Assembly (NCBI GenBank): GCA_964607705.1 | Contig: CAZSLI010000017.1 | Span: 1 to 52,381, forward strand | Reading direction: 5' to 3' | Length of the DNA: 52,381 bases | Source of the DNA: CAZSLI01 sp964607705 | GTDB lineage: Bacteria > Actinomycetota > Coriobacteriia > Anaerosomatales > PHET01 | Shown: positions 23,528 through 31,831 of the stretch, piece by piece | Position numbering within the stretch: the stretch's first letter is position 1 | Layout of the letters: every line of letters starts with the position of its first letter | Made by a program: the position numbers and the translations under genes | Notes under the pieces: model-generated | Database searches by the model: none | Told to the model about the DNA's origin: nothing | Seen by the model: the letters and a program-made list of their open reading frames with translations, nothing else

Positions 23528-24600
23528 GGATCTTCGACTCCGAAGTGCTCGAGCACCTGCAGCGCCCTTAGCGTGAGCCACTTGCTCGGCTTGCCCTTCT
23601 GTTCGACGTCGCCGTACATCTTGCTGTTGAGCGTGTTCTTGAGCGTCCATCGCCACTGCGAGTCGGCAGCCGCCCGCACGTATCCCAAGGCCAGGTCGTA
23701 TTCCGGTCGCATCGGCTCACCGACCGCCGCCAGCGCCGCCAGCGCCTCGAGCGCGTCCGAGTTGTACGACAGCGGGAACCCGAACCTCAGCCACCCCGGC
23801 TTCTCCTTGTAGTTCAGTTCCGGATGCTCGCCGATGAACCGCTTCCGCAGACCCTTCCGCTGCCCGCTCGGCGCAGACCAGACGATGTCGTTGAACGCGC
23901 GCGCCTCTTCCGGAAGACAGCGCACGATCTCCTTGTCGCGCAACTTATCCACGCACTCATCGCGCAGCGCTTCGGCACCGTGCGGCCACGCCCCGCGTGG
24001 TACCTCGCCGAGGAACAACAACAGCTTGGGCATGACCATGTGACAGTAGCCGTTGAGCTGATAGTCGCTCCCGCCCGGGCAATCGACGATTCCGAGCTTC
24101 TCGTACAGACGCGCGCAGTACTCGAGTGCAGCGACCACACGCTCGTCGTCAGCGAAACCGAGCCTCGCCAGGCCGCGACCGACGTTCGCCGTGAGGCAGG
24201 GTATCGAGCCGGCGGGTCGGGCGTTCGTCGCGCTCCAGGACCCATCGTCCAGTTGGCGGTCGAAAGCGTAGTTGGCCGCCCTCTGCACTCGCTCATCGCT
24301 CGGATCCGCCCAAAGCTCGCCGAGGAGCACGAGCTGCCAGAGCGACCCCCTGTACTTCTGGTAGTCGCGCGAGGGGACGTCGAAGCTGCCGTCCTCGCGA
24401 ACGGCGTCGAGGATCGCAGCGACCGGGGGGTATTGGTTGCGGCGTGCCCACAGGGCGTTAAGCGCGGGTGACTCCGGCTCGGACGACAGCGTTCGCCGCG
24501 TGAGTACGGCGACGGCCGGGTTGTCCTCGGCAGTCAGCCAGGCGAGCGTCTCGTGCGGCACGCGGTCGAGCATGCGTGATGGTCGGCCGACGAGCACCAT
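23524..24600 (-). CDS. Prenyltransferase/terpene cyclase-like alpha-toroid protein
   Basis: 358 residues from the ATG at 24600, with GGGGGTGG upstream; an earlier GTG has no site. The protein is built of helical pairs with the repeat themes LDDGSW, DGSFD and WLTLRALQVLEHFG, and starts ETLAWLTAEDNPAVAVLTRR. This is the alpha-alpha barrel of squalene/hopene cyclase and prenyltransferase beta-subunit repeats. The DXDD motif of cyclases is not seen, so it may not be an active cyclase. Related actinobacterial proteins are usually annotated only as hypothetical. It is convergent with hgcB. Confidence 0.65.
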   Translation of the reverse strand: MVLVGRPSRMLDRVPHETLAWLTAEDNPAVAVLTRRTLSSEPESPALNALWARRNQYPPVAAILDAVREDGSFDVPSRDYQKYRGSLWQLVLLGELWADPSDERVQRAANYAFDRQLDDGSWSATNARPAGSIPCLTANVGRGLARLGFADDERVVAALEYCARLYEKLGIVDCPGGSDYQLNGYCHMVMPKLLLFLGEVPRGAWPHGAEALRDECVDKLRDKEIVRCLPEEARAFNDIVWSAPSGQRKGLRKRFIGEHPELNYKEKPGWLRFGFPLSYNSDALEALAALAAVGEPMRPEYDLALGYVRAAADSQWRWTLKNTLNSKMYGDVEQKGKPSKWLTLRALQVLEHFGVEDP

Positions 24601-24688
24601 GGAAACCACCCCCGCGACTCAGCATACCCGCTCGGCCAGCGGCGGCGTCGGGTACCCTCGTAAGGACCACCGCTTCCGAGGAGACGAC

Positions 24689-25069
24689 ATGCAACTGGTA
24701 CCGCACCACGTAGGGATCGTCGTGAGCGACCTCGACCGCTCCAAGCGCTTCTACGGCGCGCTCGGCTTCGAGACCGTTCAGGAGATGTCCGACGAGGCGA
24801 AGACGATCTGCTTCATGGAGCTAGCCAACCTGCGGCTGGAACTGTTCTGCTACGTCGAGACTCCGCCTTCGTGCGCGCATACCGCGCGCACGATCGGCTT
24901 TCGCCACTTTGCGTTGCGCACGGATGATCTGGACGCGACGCTTGCGGAGCTGCGCGCCGCCGATGTGGTGCCGGCCGACGCCGCGATCCGCGAGGTCGAG
25001 GGCCGTTTCAGGCTGCTCTTCTTCAACGATCCGGATGGCGTCGAGATCGAGATCATGCAAGAGGGGTAG
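24689..25069 (+). CDS. VOC family (glyoxalase-like) protein
   Basis: 126 residues, ribosome site GAGGAGA. The vicinal oxygen chelate fold has two beta-alpha-beta-beta-beta halves: HHVGIVVSDLDRSKRFYGALGF...LRLELFCY and GFRHFALRTDDLDATLAELRA...FFNDPDGVEIEIMQEG. The metal ligand positions appear as His near the start, Glu in LRLELF, His in FRHFAL and Glu in EIEI, close to the glyoxalase I/methylmalonyl-CoA epimerase set. The substrate is unknown. A strong terminator follows. Confidence 0.88.
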   Translation: MQLVPHHVGIVVSDLDRSKRFYGALGFETVQEMSDEAKTICFMELANLRLELFCYVETPPSCAHTARTIGFRHFALRTDDLDATLAELRAADVVPADAAIREVEGRFRLLFFNDPDGVEIEIMQEG

Positions 25070-25115
25070 CTCCGTCCTGCCCACAAGAGATACCGGCGCG
25101 CCACGGCCACCCAAT

Positions 25116-25154
25116 AGGCGCGTGCACTGGGGAGATCCGGCGCACGCGCCTTTT
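25116..25154 (+). terminator. Intrinsic terminator after the VOC gene
   Basis: AGGCGCGTGC (25116-25125) and GCACGCGCCT (25142-25151) form a perfect 10-base stem with a 16-base loop, and the 3-prime side runs into TTTT (25151-25154). This is one of the few terminators here with a T run. Confidence 0.85.
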
Positions 25155-25211
25155 GCATGAGCTGCACTGCTCCTCCTCAGTCCCGGAACCGGCCTTGACC
25201 CGGGCGAAGCT

Positions 25212-25278
25212 GATGCAAGTTGTCACTTGCATCGGCTCCAGTCCTGCGCTACGATGTGCAAGCAAGCAGTTACTTGCA
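25212..25278. promoter_or_regulatory. TetR operators upstream of the TetR/flavodoxin operon
   Basis: GATGCAAGT (25212-25220) and ACTTGCATC (25225-25233) form a perfect 9-base inverted repeat with a 4-base centre. A second, looser site, TGCAAG (25257-25262) and CTTGCA (25273-25278), shares the same half-site and lies 20 bases before the tetR start. Two sites of one sequence suggest autoregulation. Confidence 0.7.
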
Positions 25279-25297
25279 TCACCATGAAAGGATTGCC

Positions 25298-25909
25298 ATG
25301 AGCGCCGTGCCCGACACCAGGAACCGCATCCTCGAGGCGGCCGCCCAGCTGTTCGCCGAACGCGGGTACTCGGCGACCACCACGCGGCTCATCGCCGAGC
25401 GGGCGGGCGTGAATGAAGTCACGCTGTTCCGGCAGTTCAAGAACAAGCGGGGGATCCTCGAGGCACTCGGCTCGGTGTGGCGGGAGAGCATGGCCGGCTT
25501 CGCTGTCGGCGCAGTCCCGGAGTCATCGGACACCGTGGGAACACTCGAAGTGCTTGCCGAGATCGAGGTGACTCAGGCGGCGGCGGTCGGTCCCGCGGCG
25601 ATGCGGCTCGTGCTCGACGCGGCGCACCAGCCCGAGATCGCCGAGGTCCTCGGCAAGGGACCGGAGGACAACTTCGCCGGGCTCGCTGAGTACCTTGCGG
25701 AGCGACAGGCGGCCGGCGACGTGCGCGCCGACGTGGATCCGCGCGTCATGGCCGAGGCCTTCTTCGGGCTGACGTCACAGGTCGTGATGTCTCGTCAGGT
25801 GTTGCATGGGACGTCGGAACCGCCGTACGGCGTTGCCGCAGCGGATGCAGCGTCGCAGATGCTCGATATCTTCTTCCGAGGGGTGCTCACCAACGCCGAC
25901 GCGCGGTGA
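25298..25909 (+). CDS. TetR family transcriptional regulator
   Basis: 203 residues from ATG 25298 with GAAAGGA upstream. The helix-turn-helix is complete (TTTRLIAERAGVNEVTLFRQFK, about residues 27-48). The C-terminal domain is unassigned. The gene heads an operon with a flavodoxin-domain gene and two membrane-protein genes, and two copies of its probable operator lie directly upstream. Expression of the whole operon is likely self-controlled. Confidence 0.92.
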   Translation: MSAVPDTRNRILEAAAQLFAERGYSATTTRLIAERAGVNEVTLFRQFKNKRGILEALGSVWRESMAGFAVGAVPESSDTVGTLEVLAEIEVTQAAAVGPAAMRLVLDAAHQPEIAEVLGKGPEDNFAGLAEYLAERQAAGDVRADVDPRVMAEAFFGLTSQVVMSRQVLHGTSEPPYGVAAADAASQMLDIFFRGVLTNADAR

Positions 25910-25935
25910 GCGAATCGAAAATGGGAGGTAGCACG

Positions 25936-26439
25936 ATGAAGACATTGGTCGTATACGCAACCGGCACCGGCTGTACCGCCGGGATCGCCGAGAAGATCGG
26001 CGAGAGGCTCGCTGCCAGTGGCGCCACCGTCGATGTCGTCCGTGCGCAAGACGCGGGGGCCGCCGACGACTACGACGCCGTCGTTCTCGGCAGTGGTGTT
26101 CGTGCGGGGCAGTGGCATGCGCCGGCCAAGAAGTGGCTCGAAGACAACGCCGGCGCGCTCAAGGGCATGCCGGTCGCGTTCTTCACCTGCGGCTTGACCA
26201 CGGCGAGCGAGCCCGAGAAGGAGGATGTGGTGCGTGCTATCACGGACCCGCTGATCGAGAGCACCGGGGTGACGCCGGTCGATGTCGGCGTGTTCGCCGG
26301 GTGGAACGAGCCCAAGGAGTTCTCGTTCATCGAGCGCACGATTCTCAAGGTCATGAAGGCACCGCAGGGCGACTTCCGCGACTTCGAGGCGATAGCCACG
26401 TGGACCGACTCCGTGGCGCCGAAGCTCGGTCAGGCGTAA
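25936..26439 (+). CDS. Flavodoxin-domain protein
   Basis: 167 residues from ATG 25936 with GGGAGGT upstream, 26 bases after tetR. The FMN loop after the first strand reads YATGTGCTAGIAEKIG, then VVLGSGVRAGQWH and FFTCGLTT correspond to the second and third flavin-contacting loops. The protein resembles the flavodoxin-like/HemG-type group (menaquinone-dependent protoporphyrinogen oxidase family), though it lacks features that would name the substrate. It is likely a cytosolic electron carrier or reductase, co-expressed with the membrane proteins that follow. Confidence 0.88.
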   Translation: MKTLVVYATGTGCTAGIAEKIGERLAASGATVDVVRAQDAGAADDYDAVVLGSGVRAGQWHAPAKKWLEDNAGALKGMPVAFFTCGLTTASEPEKEDVVRAITDPLIESTGVTPVDVGVFAGWNEPKEFSFIERTILKVMKAPQGDFRDFEAIATWTDSVAPKLGQA

Positions 26440-26444
26440 CGCCG

Positions 26445-27287
26445 ATGTCGAAGGGGACTCGCGTGACTCTCTACATTCTCGGCGGCCTCATGGCGCTGAC
26501 GCTGGTGCTCCTCGGCGGGTTCCTGGTTCCGCCTTCGCTGTTCGATGCCCCGCAGGATCCGTCGAAGCCCGTCGCGGCTACCGTGGCGATCCCGGAGCAG
26601 TTGCCCGCGCCGGTCGACCGCTGGCTGCGTGCCGAGTACCCGGACGGCCTGCCGGTCGCAGACAGCCTCGTGATGCGGGGGCGCGGCGTCATGCGCATCG
26701 GCCCCGTGCCCGTGCCCATGCGACACGTGGTCGAGATCCGCCCGGGAGAGGGCTTTGCGCGCAGGATGGACCTGACCTGGTACGGCATCGCCTTCGCGCA
26801 CGGCAAGGACACCTACGTCGGCGGCCACGGCAAGATGGTGACCCCGGTGGGCGAGTTCGAAGGCGACAAAATCGACCAGGGCGCCAACATCGTCAACTGG
26901 CTCGAGGTGCTCGCGGTGCCGGGCGTGTTGGCCACGAGCGAGGGCGTGCGCTGGGAGCCGGTTGATGAGAACTCGGCGCGCCTGGTGTTCCCGCTCAAAG
27001 ACGCCGAGGACAGCGTCGTCGTCCACTTCGACCCGAAGACGGGCGCGCCCGCTCAGGTCACCGCACAGCGCTACAAGGACGCCGATGCCGCGGCGAAGAA
27101 GCTGCTGTGGACCGCCGGAATGCGCGACCGGAAGGTCCTCGGCGGCCTGCAAGTGTCGGGCGAGGTGGACGCCTTGTGGGAAGGCGCGGACAAGCCGTGG
27201 GCGACGTTCGGCTACACCGACGTGTGGGTGAACGCGGCCACCCCGAACTTCGATGCGGCGCTAGCGACGCGCGCAGGAGGTGCCTAA
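26445..27287 (+). CDS. DUF6544-like membrane-anchored protein
   Basis: 280 residues from ATG 26445, or 274 from GTG 26463, which has a better ribosome site (AAGGGGA). The N-terminal helix (about 8-30) anchors a soluble domain facing outward. The pattern PAPVDRWLRAEYPDGLPVADSLVMRGRGVMR, then RMDLTWYG and DVWVNAATPNFD fits the DUF6544 family of uncharacterised proteins. It follows the flavodoxin gene by 5 bases and is followed by another membrane protein gene. Confidence 0.68.
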   Translation: MSKGTRVTLYILGGLMALTLVLLGGFLVPPSLFDAPQDPSKPVAATVAIPEQLPAPVDRWLRAEYPDGLPVADSLVMRGRGVMRIGPVPVPMRHVVEIRPGEGFARRMDLTWYGIAFAHGKDTYVGGHGKMVTPVGEFEGDKIDQGANIVNWLEVLAVPGVLATSEGVRWEPVDENSARLVFPLKDAEDSVVVHFDPKTGAPAQVTAQRYKDADAAAKKLLWTAGMRDRKVLGGLQVSGEVDALWEGADKPWATFGYTDVWVNAATPNFDAALATRAGGA

Positions 27288-27289
27288 GC

Positions 27290-28153
27290 ATGGCTCGGAC
27301 CGCAGACTCCGGGCCTTCGTTCGCCGCTGCCCGCCGGCTGTCTTGGATCGTCGCCGCACTACTGACGATAGTCTCGGCCGGAGGCGCCCTTCTCGCCGAG
27401 CAGCTCTACCGCGATAACGCTCTTGTTACGCAGGCCTTCAAGGGTCAGGACATCGTCACTCTGTTCGTGGCGGTCCCCGTGCTCGTGGGCGCGCTCCTGC
27501 TCGACCGCCGCGGCTCCAACTGGGGTCGGTTGTGCTGGCTGGCGATGCTCTCCTACTCGGCCTACGGCTACCTGTTCTATGCGCTCGGCGCAGCCTTCAA
27601 CGCGTTCTTCCTGCTCTACGTGGCCATCTTCGCGTGCTCGCTCTACGCCCTCGTCTTCTCGCTGCCGAGGATGAGCGCCGCAACGCTGGCCCGCCCCTTC
27701 CGCGGCCGGGTGGCCAAGTGGACGGCGATCGCGTACATGAGCGTGTCGGCCGTTGGTCTTGGGCTGCTTTGGACGGGGATGTCGGCGAGCTTCTGGTTCA
27801 CCGGCGAGGTACCGGCGCCGGTGGTCTCGAGCGGTCACCCGACGGGCGTCGTCTTCGCGCTCGACTTGTCGATCATCGTCCCGTTGATGGTCATGGGGAT
27901 CGTCCAGCTCGCGCGTGGTAACGCGTGGGGCTGGGTCATAGCGGCCGTGATGAGCGTCAAAGGGACCATCTATACGCTGGGCCTCGTGGTAGCGACGGTC
28001 GTGGCGATGCGGGCGGGCGTCACCGACGGTTTGGAGCTGCCCATCTGGGTCACGCTGACCGTTCTGGGCGCGCTGTCGCTCGTGGCTCTGGTGTGGGACT
28101 CCAGGCGGCCCGCGGTGGCGGCGCAGCCGCTCGGCACAGCCGAGTCGCGGTAG
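27290..28153 (+). CDS. Multi-helix membrane protein of unknown function
   Basis: 287 residues from ATG 27290 with AGGAGG upstream. About eight hydrophobic segments are visible (near 19-40, 55-72, 80-98, 103-125, 143-165, 188-210, 220-245, 252-275). No catalytic motif is obvious. The gene is two bases after the DUF6544-like gene and ends the TetR/flavodoxin operon. A role linked to the DUF6544-like protein is inferred from position. Confidence 0.75.
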   Translation: MARTADSGPSFAAARRLSWIVAALLTIVSAGGALLAEQLYRDNALVTQAFKGQDIVTLFVAVPVLVGALLLDRRGSNWGRLCWLAMLSYSAYGYLFYALGAAFNAFFLLYVAIFACSLYALVFSLPRMSAATLARPFRGRVAKWTAIAYMSVSAVGLGLLWTGMSASFWFTGEVPAPVVSSGHPTGVVFALDLSIIVPLMVMGIVQLARGNAWGWVIAAVMSVKGTIYTLGLVVATVVAMRAGVTDGLELPIWVTLTVLGALSLVALVWDSRRPAVAAQPLGTAESR

Positions 28154-28158
28154 TCGGG

Positions 28159-28178
28159 CAGGCGCCCTCGGGCGTCTG
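28159..28178. terminator. CTCG-tetraloop hairpin after the TetR/flavodoxin operon
   Basis: CAGGCGCC (28159-28166) pairs with GGCGTCTG (28171-28178) with one G-U pair and a CTCG loop, 6 bases after the stop and just beyond the end of the convergent YdeI-like gene. It is stable but has no T run. Confidence 0.5.
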
Positions 28179-28184
28179 ACCGCG

Positions 28185-28772
28185 CTAACGGGGCGCCCGG
28201 CGCTCGACGGCCGCGTGCACCGTCGCCTCGATCCGCTTGGCCCGGGTGTCGGCGCGCTTGGCGGTCATCACCCAGTAGATCGCCTGCTTGCGAGCCGAGG
28301 AGGCGATCGCCGAGAACCCCTCGGCCGCCCCCGGCTCGGCGTCGAGAGCGGCGCGCAGGTCGTCGGGTACGCGCTCGGCCTCGACGTCGTTGAGCCTGGT
28401 CCACGAGCCGTTCGCCTTCGCGGTCTCGATCGCCGCGAGCCCCTGCGTTGTCATGCGTCCTTCGGCGATCAGCCGAGCGACGCGCACCTTGTTCGGCCCC
28501 GACCAGTTGCTGGCGGGCTTTCTCGGCGTGAAGCGCTGCATGAAGCGGTCGGCGTCGAGGCGGTTGACGACGCTGTCGATCCACCCGAAGCAGAGCGCCT
28601 CTTCGACCGCCTCGTCGTAGGTGAGGGTCGTGCGCGAGCCGCCCTTCTTGCCCACGGCGAGCCATACGCCCGTCGACTCCGCCGCGTGCTCGGTGAGCCA
28701 TGCGCGCCACTCCTTGGCGGATGCCGGCTCGAGAAGGTCTCGCTCGCGATCGGATGGTTCGGTCGGTGCCAC
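28185..28772 (-). CDS. YdeI/OmpD-associated family protein
   Basis: 195 residues from GTG at 28772, ribosome site GAGGGG. Typical features of this family are EWRAWLTEHAAESTGVWLAVGKKG, LTYDEAVEEALCFGWIDSVV, and RFTPRKPASNWSGPNKVRV. The C-terminal part (PDDLRAALDAEPGAAEGFSAI...ARKQAIYWVMTAKRADTRAKRI) is equally standard. The family is linked to bacteriocin or peptide resistance in some bacteria, but its biochemical role is not settled. Confidence 0.9.
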   Translation of the reverse strand: MAPTEPSDRERDLLEPASAKEWRAWLTEHAAESTGVWLAVGKKGGSRTTLTYDEAVEEALCFGWIDSVVNRLDADRFMQRFTPRKPASNWSGPNKVRVARLIAEGRMTTQGLAAIETAKANGSWTRLNDVEAERVPDDLRAALDAEPGAAEGFSAIASSARKQAIYWVMTAKRADTRAKRIEATVHAAVERRAPR

Positions 28773-28821
28773 GGGCGCCCCTCAAGACCCGCATCCGGGT
28801 CTGGCGTACCGGTGCTCGGGC

Positions 28822-29331
28822 CTACAGCTCGAGCTTCATCCAGCGAATCTGCGGGTACGGCATGTCATCGCGGTATTCAGAAGTCTCCCGGTAGCCGAGG
28901 CTCTCGTAGAGCCCCTGCGCCAGAGGCATCATCTCGGCCGAAGTGGTCAGAACGAGTGCCGAGTACCCGCGGCTTCGCGCTTCTTCCTCCGCCCGCTTCA
29001 TCACGGCCTCGCCGATTCCCATCCGGCGGTAGCGCGGCCGCACGAACAGCCGCTTCAGCTCGCCGAAGCGATCGGCGCCGATCTCGGGCACGCGGGCCTC
29101 TTCCGGCACCGGTTGCAAGCCGAGGAACCCCGCCGGGTCGTCGTCGACATACGCAAGCACCACCGCGCCACGGGGCTGCGCGTACGGACCCGGCAGGTTG
29201 TCGATCTCGGCGGCGAAGTGCGGTGACGCCGAGAGGTCCCAGCCGAGGTCCTCGGCGTACTCGAGCAGGAGCTGGCGGGCGTCCGCGATGTGCCGCTCGG
29301 TCTCGGCGGTGATGATGGCGACTTGAGGCAT
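28822..29331 (-). CDS. GNAT family N-acetyltransferase
   Basis: 169 residues from the ATG at 29331. The acetyl-CoA site is RLFVRPRYRRMGIGEAVMKRAEEEAR with the R/Q-X-X-G-X-G/A pattern RRMGIG, and the GNAT end motif YESLGYRE follows. The acceptor is not predictable. The start codon has no ribosome site but lies six bases from TAGACT, so it is probably leaderless. It is divergent from the ArgO-like exporter gene. Confidence 0.9.
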   Translation of the reverse strand: MPQVAIITAETERHIADARQLLLEYAEDLGWDLSASPHFAAEIDNLPGPYAQPRGAVVLAYVDDDPAGFLGLQPVPEEARVPEIGADRFGELKRLFVRPRYRRMGIGEAVMKRAEEEARSRGYSALVLTTSAEMMPLAQGLYESLGYRETSEYRDDMPYPQIRWMKLEL

Positions 29332-29337
29332 TATCGG

Positions 29338-29343
29338 AGTCTA
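29338..29343 (-). promoter_or_regulatory. -10 box TAGACT for a leaderless start
   Basis: TAGACT on the minus strand, then CCGATA, then the ATG at 29331. It has the same layout as the boxes before the genes starting at 32461 and 47508. Confidence 0.55.
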
Positions 29344-29433
29344 CCCCGCAAGTGGGGCGTCGGGGAGGGCGCGACCGTCGCGGTCAATGCAGGTGAACGC
29401 ACCCGATTGCGCCCACGCGAGGGGCGAGTGCGT

Positions 29434-29439
29434 CATACT
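29434..29439 (+). promoter_or_regulatory. Possible -10 box CATACT before the ArgO-like gene
   Basis: CATACT is followed by seven bases and the ATG at 29447, so the message could be leaderless. The first base deviates from TANNNT and no clear -35 is seen. Confidence 0.35.
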
Positions 29440-29446
29440 GGCGCGC

Positions 29447-30070
29447 ATGAATTCCGCCTACTTCGCCGGCCTCGGGCTCGGCGCTTCACTCATCATCGCG
29501 ATCGGCGCGCAGAACGCTTTCGTCCTGCGCCAGGGCCTGCTCAAGCGCTATGCGCTCGCGGTCGCTGCCACCTGCGTCGCCATCGACTGGCTGCTCATCG
29601 CGCTCGGGGCACTCGGGTTCGGCGCGCTGGTCGAGCGCGTGCCGTCGCTCATGGCGGTTGCTGCGTGGGGCGGCGCACTGTTCCTCGCGGTGCACGGATT
29701 CCTCGCGTTCCGCTCGGCGCTTCACCCCGACGGTCTTCATGCCGAGGAGGCGCCCGGTCAGGTGCCCGGACTTGCCGCCGTCTTAGGCGCCACACTGGCG
29801 GTCTCGCTGCTCAATCCCCACGTCTATCTGGACACGGTCGTGCTTCTCGGCAGCGTGGCAGCGCAGTATGCGGCAGGGGCCGAGCGGGCGGCGTTCGTCG
29901 CCGGCGCCTGGACCGCCTCGGCAACGTGGTTCTTCGGCCTCGCTTTGGGCGCCCGGGCTCTTGCGCCCCTTTTCGAGCGTGCGTCCGCATGGCGCGTGCT
30001 CGACGTGATCATCGGGTTGATCATGTGGTGGATCGCTGTCGGCCTCATCTGGGGCCAGATCGCCGGCTAG
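29447..30070 (+). CDS. LysE/ArgO-type amino acid exporter
   Basis: 207 residues. Six membrane helices, with the hallmark GLGLGASLIIAIGAQNAFVL near the N-terminus and SLLNPHVYLDTVVLLGS in helix 4. The GAQNAFVLRQG motif is specific to the LysE/ArgO branch that exports lysine and arginine, as opposed to the RhtB branch. It sits alone with no LysG/ArgP regulator beside it. No ribosome site is seen. Confidence 0.93.
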   Translation: MNSAYFAGLGLGASLIIAIGAQNAFVLRQGLLKRYALAVAATCVAIDWLLIALGALGFGALVERVPSLMAVAAWGGALFLAVHGFLAFRSALHPDGLHAEEAPGQVPGLAAVLGATLAVSLLNPHVYLDTVVLLGSVAAQYAAGAERAAFVAGAWTASATWFFGLALGARALAPLFERASAWRVLDVIIGLIMWWIAVGLIWGQIAG

Positions 30071-30079
30071 AACCGCGCG

Positions 30080-30907
30080 CTACTGGCGCCGCCTGCCCTT
30101 GCCTCTCATCACCGAGTCGAGCAGGAGCGGCACGTCACCGCTCCGTATGCGCCCGCGGTACAGATCCTCGCCGAAGAGCTCGAACTTCGGCACCGTCACC
30201 AGGCCGTGGACACGCGAGCCGATGCGCTCGAGCAACTCGTCATCGGTCAGCTCGACGTCACTCGCCAGCAGGATGATGTTGCGGCTCTTGTCGGTGACGT
30301 CGTCGGAGAATCCGATCGGGAAGACCCAGAGGTTGCGCCAGACGTTGGACGCCGTGCGGTACATGCTTCGGAACGGCTTGCTGTGCGGGCCGTACACCGA
30401 GCCGATCACGTTCCACGCGACGACGCCGTCCTCGGTGAGACGGTCTCGCACCTCGCGCATGAATTCCTCGGTGAGCAGGCCGACAGGTATCCGGTCGTCG
30501 TCGAAGGCGTCGACGATCACGATGTCGTACGGATCCGGCGCCAGCCGCATGAAGGCGCGGCCATCGTCAACCACGACATTGATGCGCTCGTCCTCGGGCA
30601 GAGCGAAGAACGCCCGCGCGACCTCGACGACTTCAGCGTCCAGCTCGACCACGTCGAGGTGCATCCACGGGTAGTCGCGCCACATGCGTTTCACCACCGA
30701 GCCGCCGCCCAATCCGACGACCAGCGTGCTCGACGACTTGGGTGCGATCGCCATGGTCAGGTGCAGATAGCCCGGGTACTCGAAGTCGGTCTCGAAAGGG
30801 TCGTCGAGATACATCGACGACTGCCGGTTGCGCTCGAAGCGCAGCAGACGGATGCCGTTGTTGTCGCTGATCCGCAACCGATGATAGGGGGAGTCGAATT
30901 CGTACAC
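30080..30907 (-). CDS. Spermidine synthase-like methyltransferase-fold protein
   Basis: 275 residues from GTG at 30907, four bases after the stop of the NmrA-like gene; an ATG at 30946 would overlap that gene. The start SPYHRLRISDNNGIRLLRF and the nucleotide motif VVGLGGGSVVKRMW, DVVELDAEVVEVAR, VDDGRAFM and IVIVDAFDDDRIP follow the spermidine synthase fold. The aspartates that bind and deprotonate the amine are partly matched, but many such fused or free relatives are not true synthases, so polyamine activity is uncertain. Confidence 0.82.
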   Translation of the reverse strand: MYEFDSPYHRLRISDNNGIRLLRFERNRQSSMYLDDPFETDFEYPGYLHLTMAIAPKSSSTLVVGLGGGSVVKRMWRDYPWMHLDVVELDAEVVEVARAFFALPEDERINVVVDDGRAFMRLAPDPYDIVIVDAFDDDRIPVGLLTEEFMREVRDRLTEDGVVAWNVIGSVYGPHSKPFRSMYRTASNVWRNLWVFPIGFSDDVTDKSRNIILLASDVELTDDELLERIGSRVHGLVTVPKFELFGEDLYRGRIRSGDVPLLLDSVMRGKGRRRQ

Positions 30908-30911
30908 GGGT

Positions 30912-31763
30912 CTAGTGTGCCACGCGCGCCTTCCATCCGGTCGCATCTATCCAGCGGCCGAGGGGTGCAAGGTCGGGTACGAGCCGACGACATTCGGCGA
31001 CGTCGGCGCGCTGAGGCTGCGGCTCGCCGCGCTTCGGCCGGGGCGGAGCCGGCATCCCGGGGATGTCGTCGTGCTCCAGCTCGACATCGAGACCGAGTTC
31101 TTCCGAGAAGGTCAGCGCCACGTCCGCCATCGTCATCGCATCGCCGGCGATCGCCATCGTCGTCCCGATGAACCGGTCCGGACGCCGGAACGCCAATGCG
31201 ACGAAGCGCCCGATGTCATCCACGGCGATCAGGTACTGCATCGACTCCGGCCACAGGCTGGTGGGAAGTCTGCCTGCGAGGATCGCCTCCCGGTGCCGGA
31301 AGTAGTTCTCCATGAACGTGACCGGGCGCCAAACGGTGCACGGCAGATCGAGTGTCTCGAGGTGTTCCTCGATGTGGTGCTTGGTGACGATCCATCCCGG
31401 GCCCTCGCCAGACTCGGCGCCCTGTACCGAGCTGTACACGAAGTGCTCCACTCCGGCGGCCGCAGCCGCATTGGCGATGTTCTTGCCCTCCTGCTCCTCG
31501 GCCTCGAAGCCCGCCTGCCGAGGGGTCTGCATGCTGAACACGCCGTAGCAGCCGGCCACCGCGCGGTCGAGCGTGCGCGGGTCGAGCAGGTCGCCAGGCA
31601 CCAGCTCCACGCCGACCTCGGTCAGGTGCCGCCACTCGGGTGCATCGGGATGATGGGCGAGCGCACGGACGCGCCAGCCATCCTGCAGCAGGTGATGAGT
31701 CGCTGCGCCTCCCTGCTGTCCGGTCGCGCCAATGACCAGGATGGTCTTGTCGGCATGTTCCAT
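30912..31763 (-). CDS. NmrA family NAD(P)-binding protein
   Basis: 283 residues from the ATG at 31763, ribosome site AGGAGG. The dinucleotide motif is GATGQQGG (13-20), followed by VELVPGDLLDPRTL and FVYSSVQGAESG, where Tyr-X3-Lys of classical short-chain dehydrogenases is absent. This fits the NmrA/HSCARG group, often redox-sensing rather than catalytic. It is a different branch from the NmrA-like protein at 3077-3937. The spermidine synthase-like gene starts four bases after its stop. Confidence 0.88.
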   Translation of the reverse strand: MEHADKTILVIGATGQQGGAATHHLLQDGWRVRALAHHPDAPEWRHLTEVGVELVPGDLLDPRTLDRAVAGCYGVFSMQTPRQAGFEAEEQEGKNIANAAAAAGVEHFVYSSVQGAESGEGPGWIVTKHHIEEHLETLDLPCTVWRPVTFMENYFRHREAILAGRLPTSLWPESMQYLIAVDDIGRFVALAFRRPDRFIGTTMAIAGDAMTMADVALTFSEELGLDVELEHDDIPGMPAPPRPKRGEPQPQRADVAECRRLVPDLAPLGRWIDATGWKARVAH

Positions 31764-31831
31764 GGTGCGCCTCCTGACCGCGTCCGCGTGACACACCTAC
31801 TTACCCGCGGTCGACGGGAGGCATGCGGGGG

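Noticed and set aside
23524..24600. Squalene/hopene cyclase identity for the alpha-toroid protein
   Set aside because: No DXDD catalytic motif is visible and the length is about half of a true cyclase.
24437..24688. Upstream extension of the VOC gene at 24689
   Set aside because: The added residues overlap the divergent gene and lie before a clear ribosome site (GAGGAGA); the family start fits ATG 24689.
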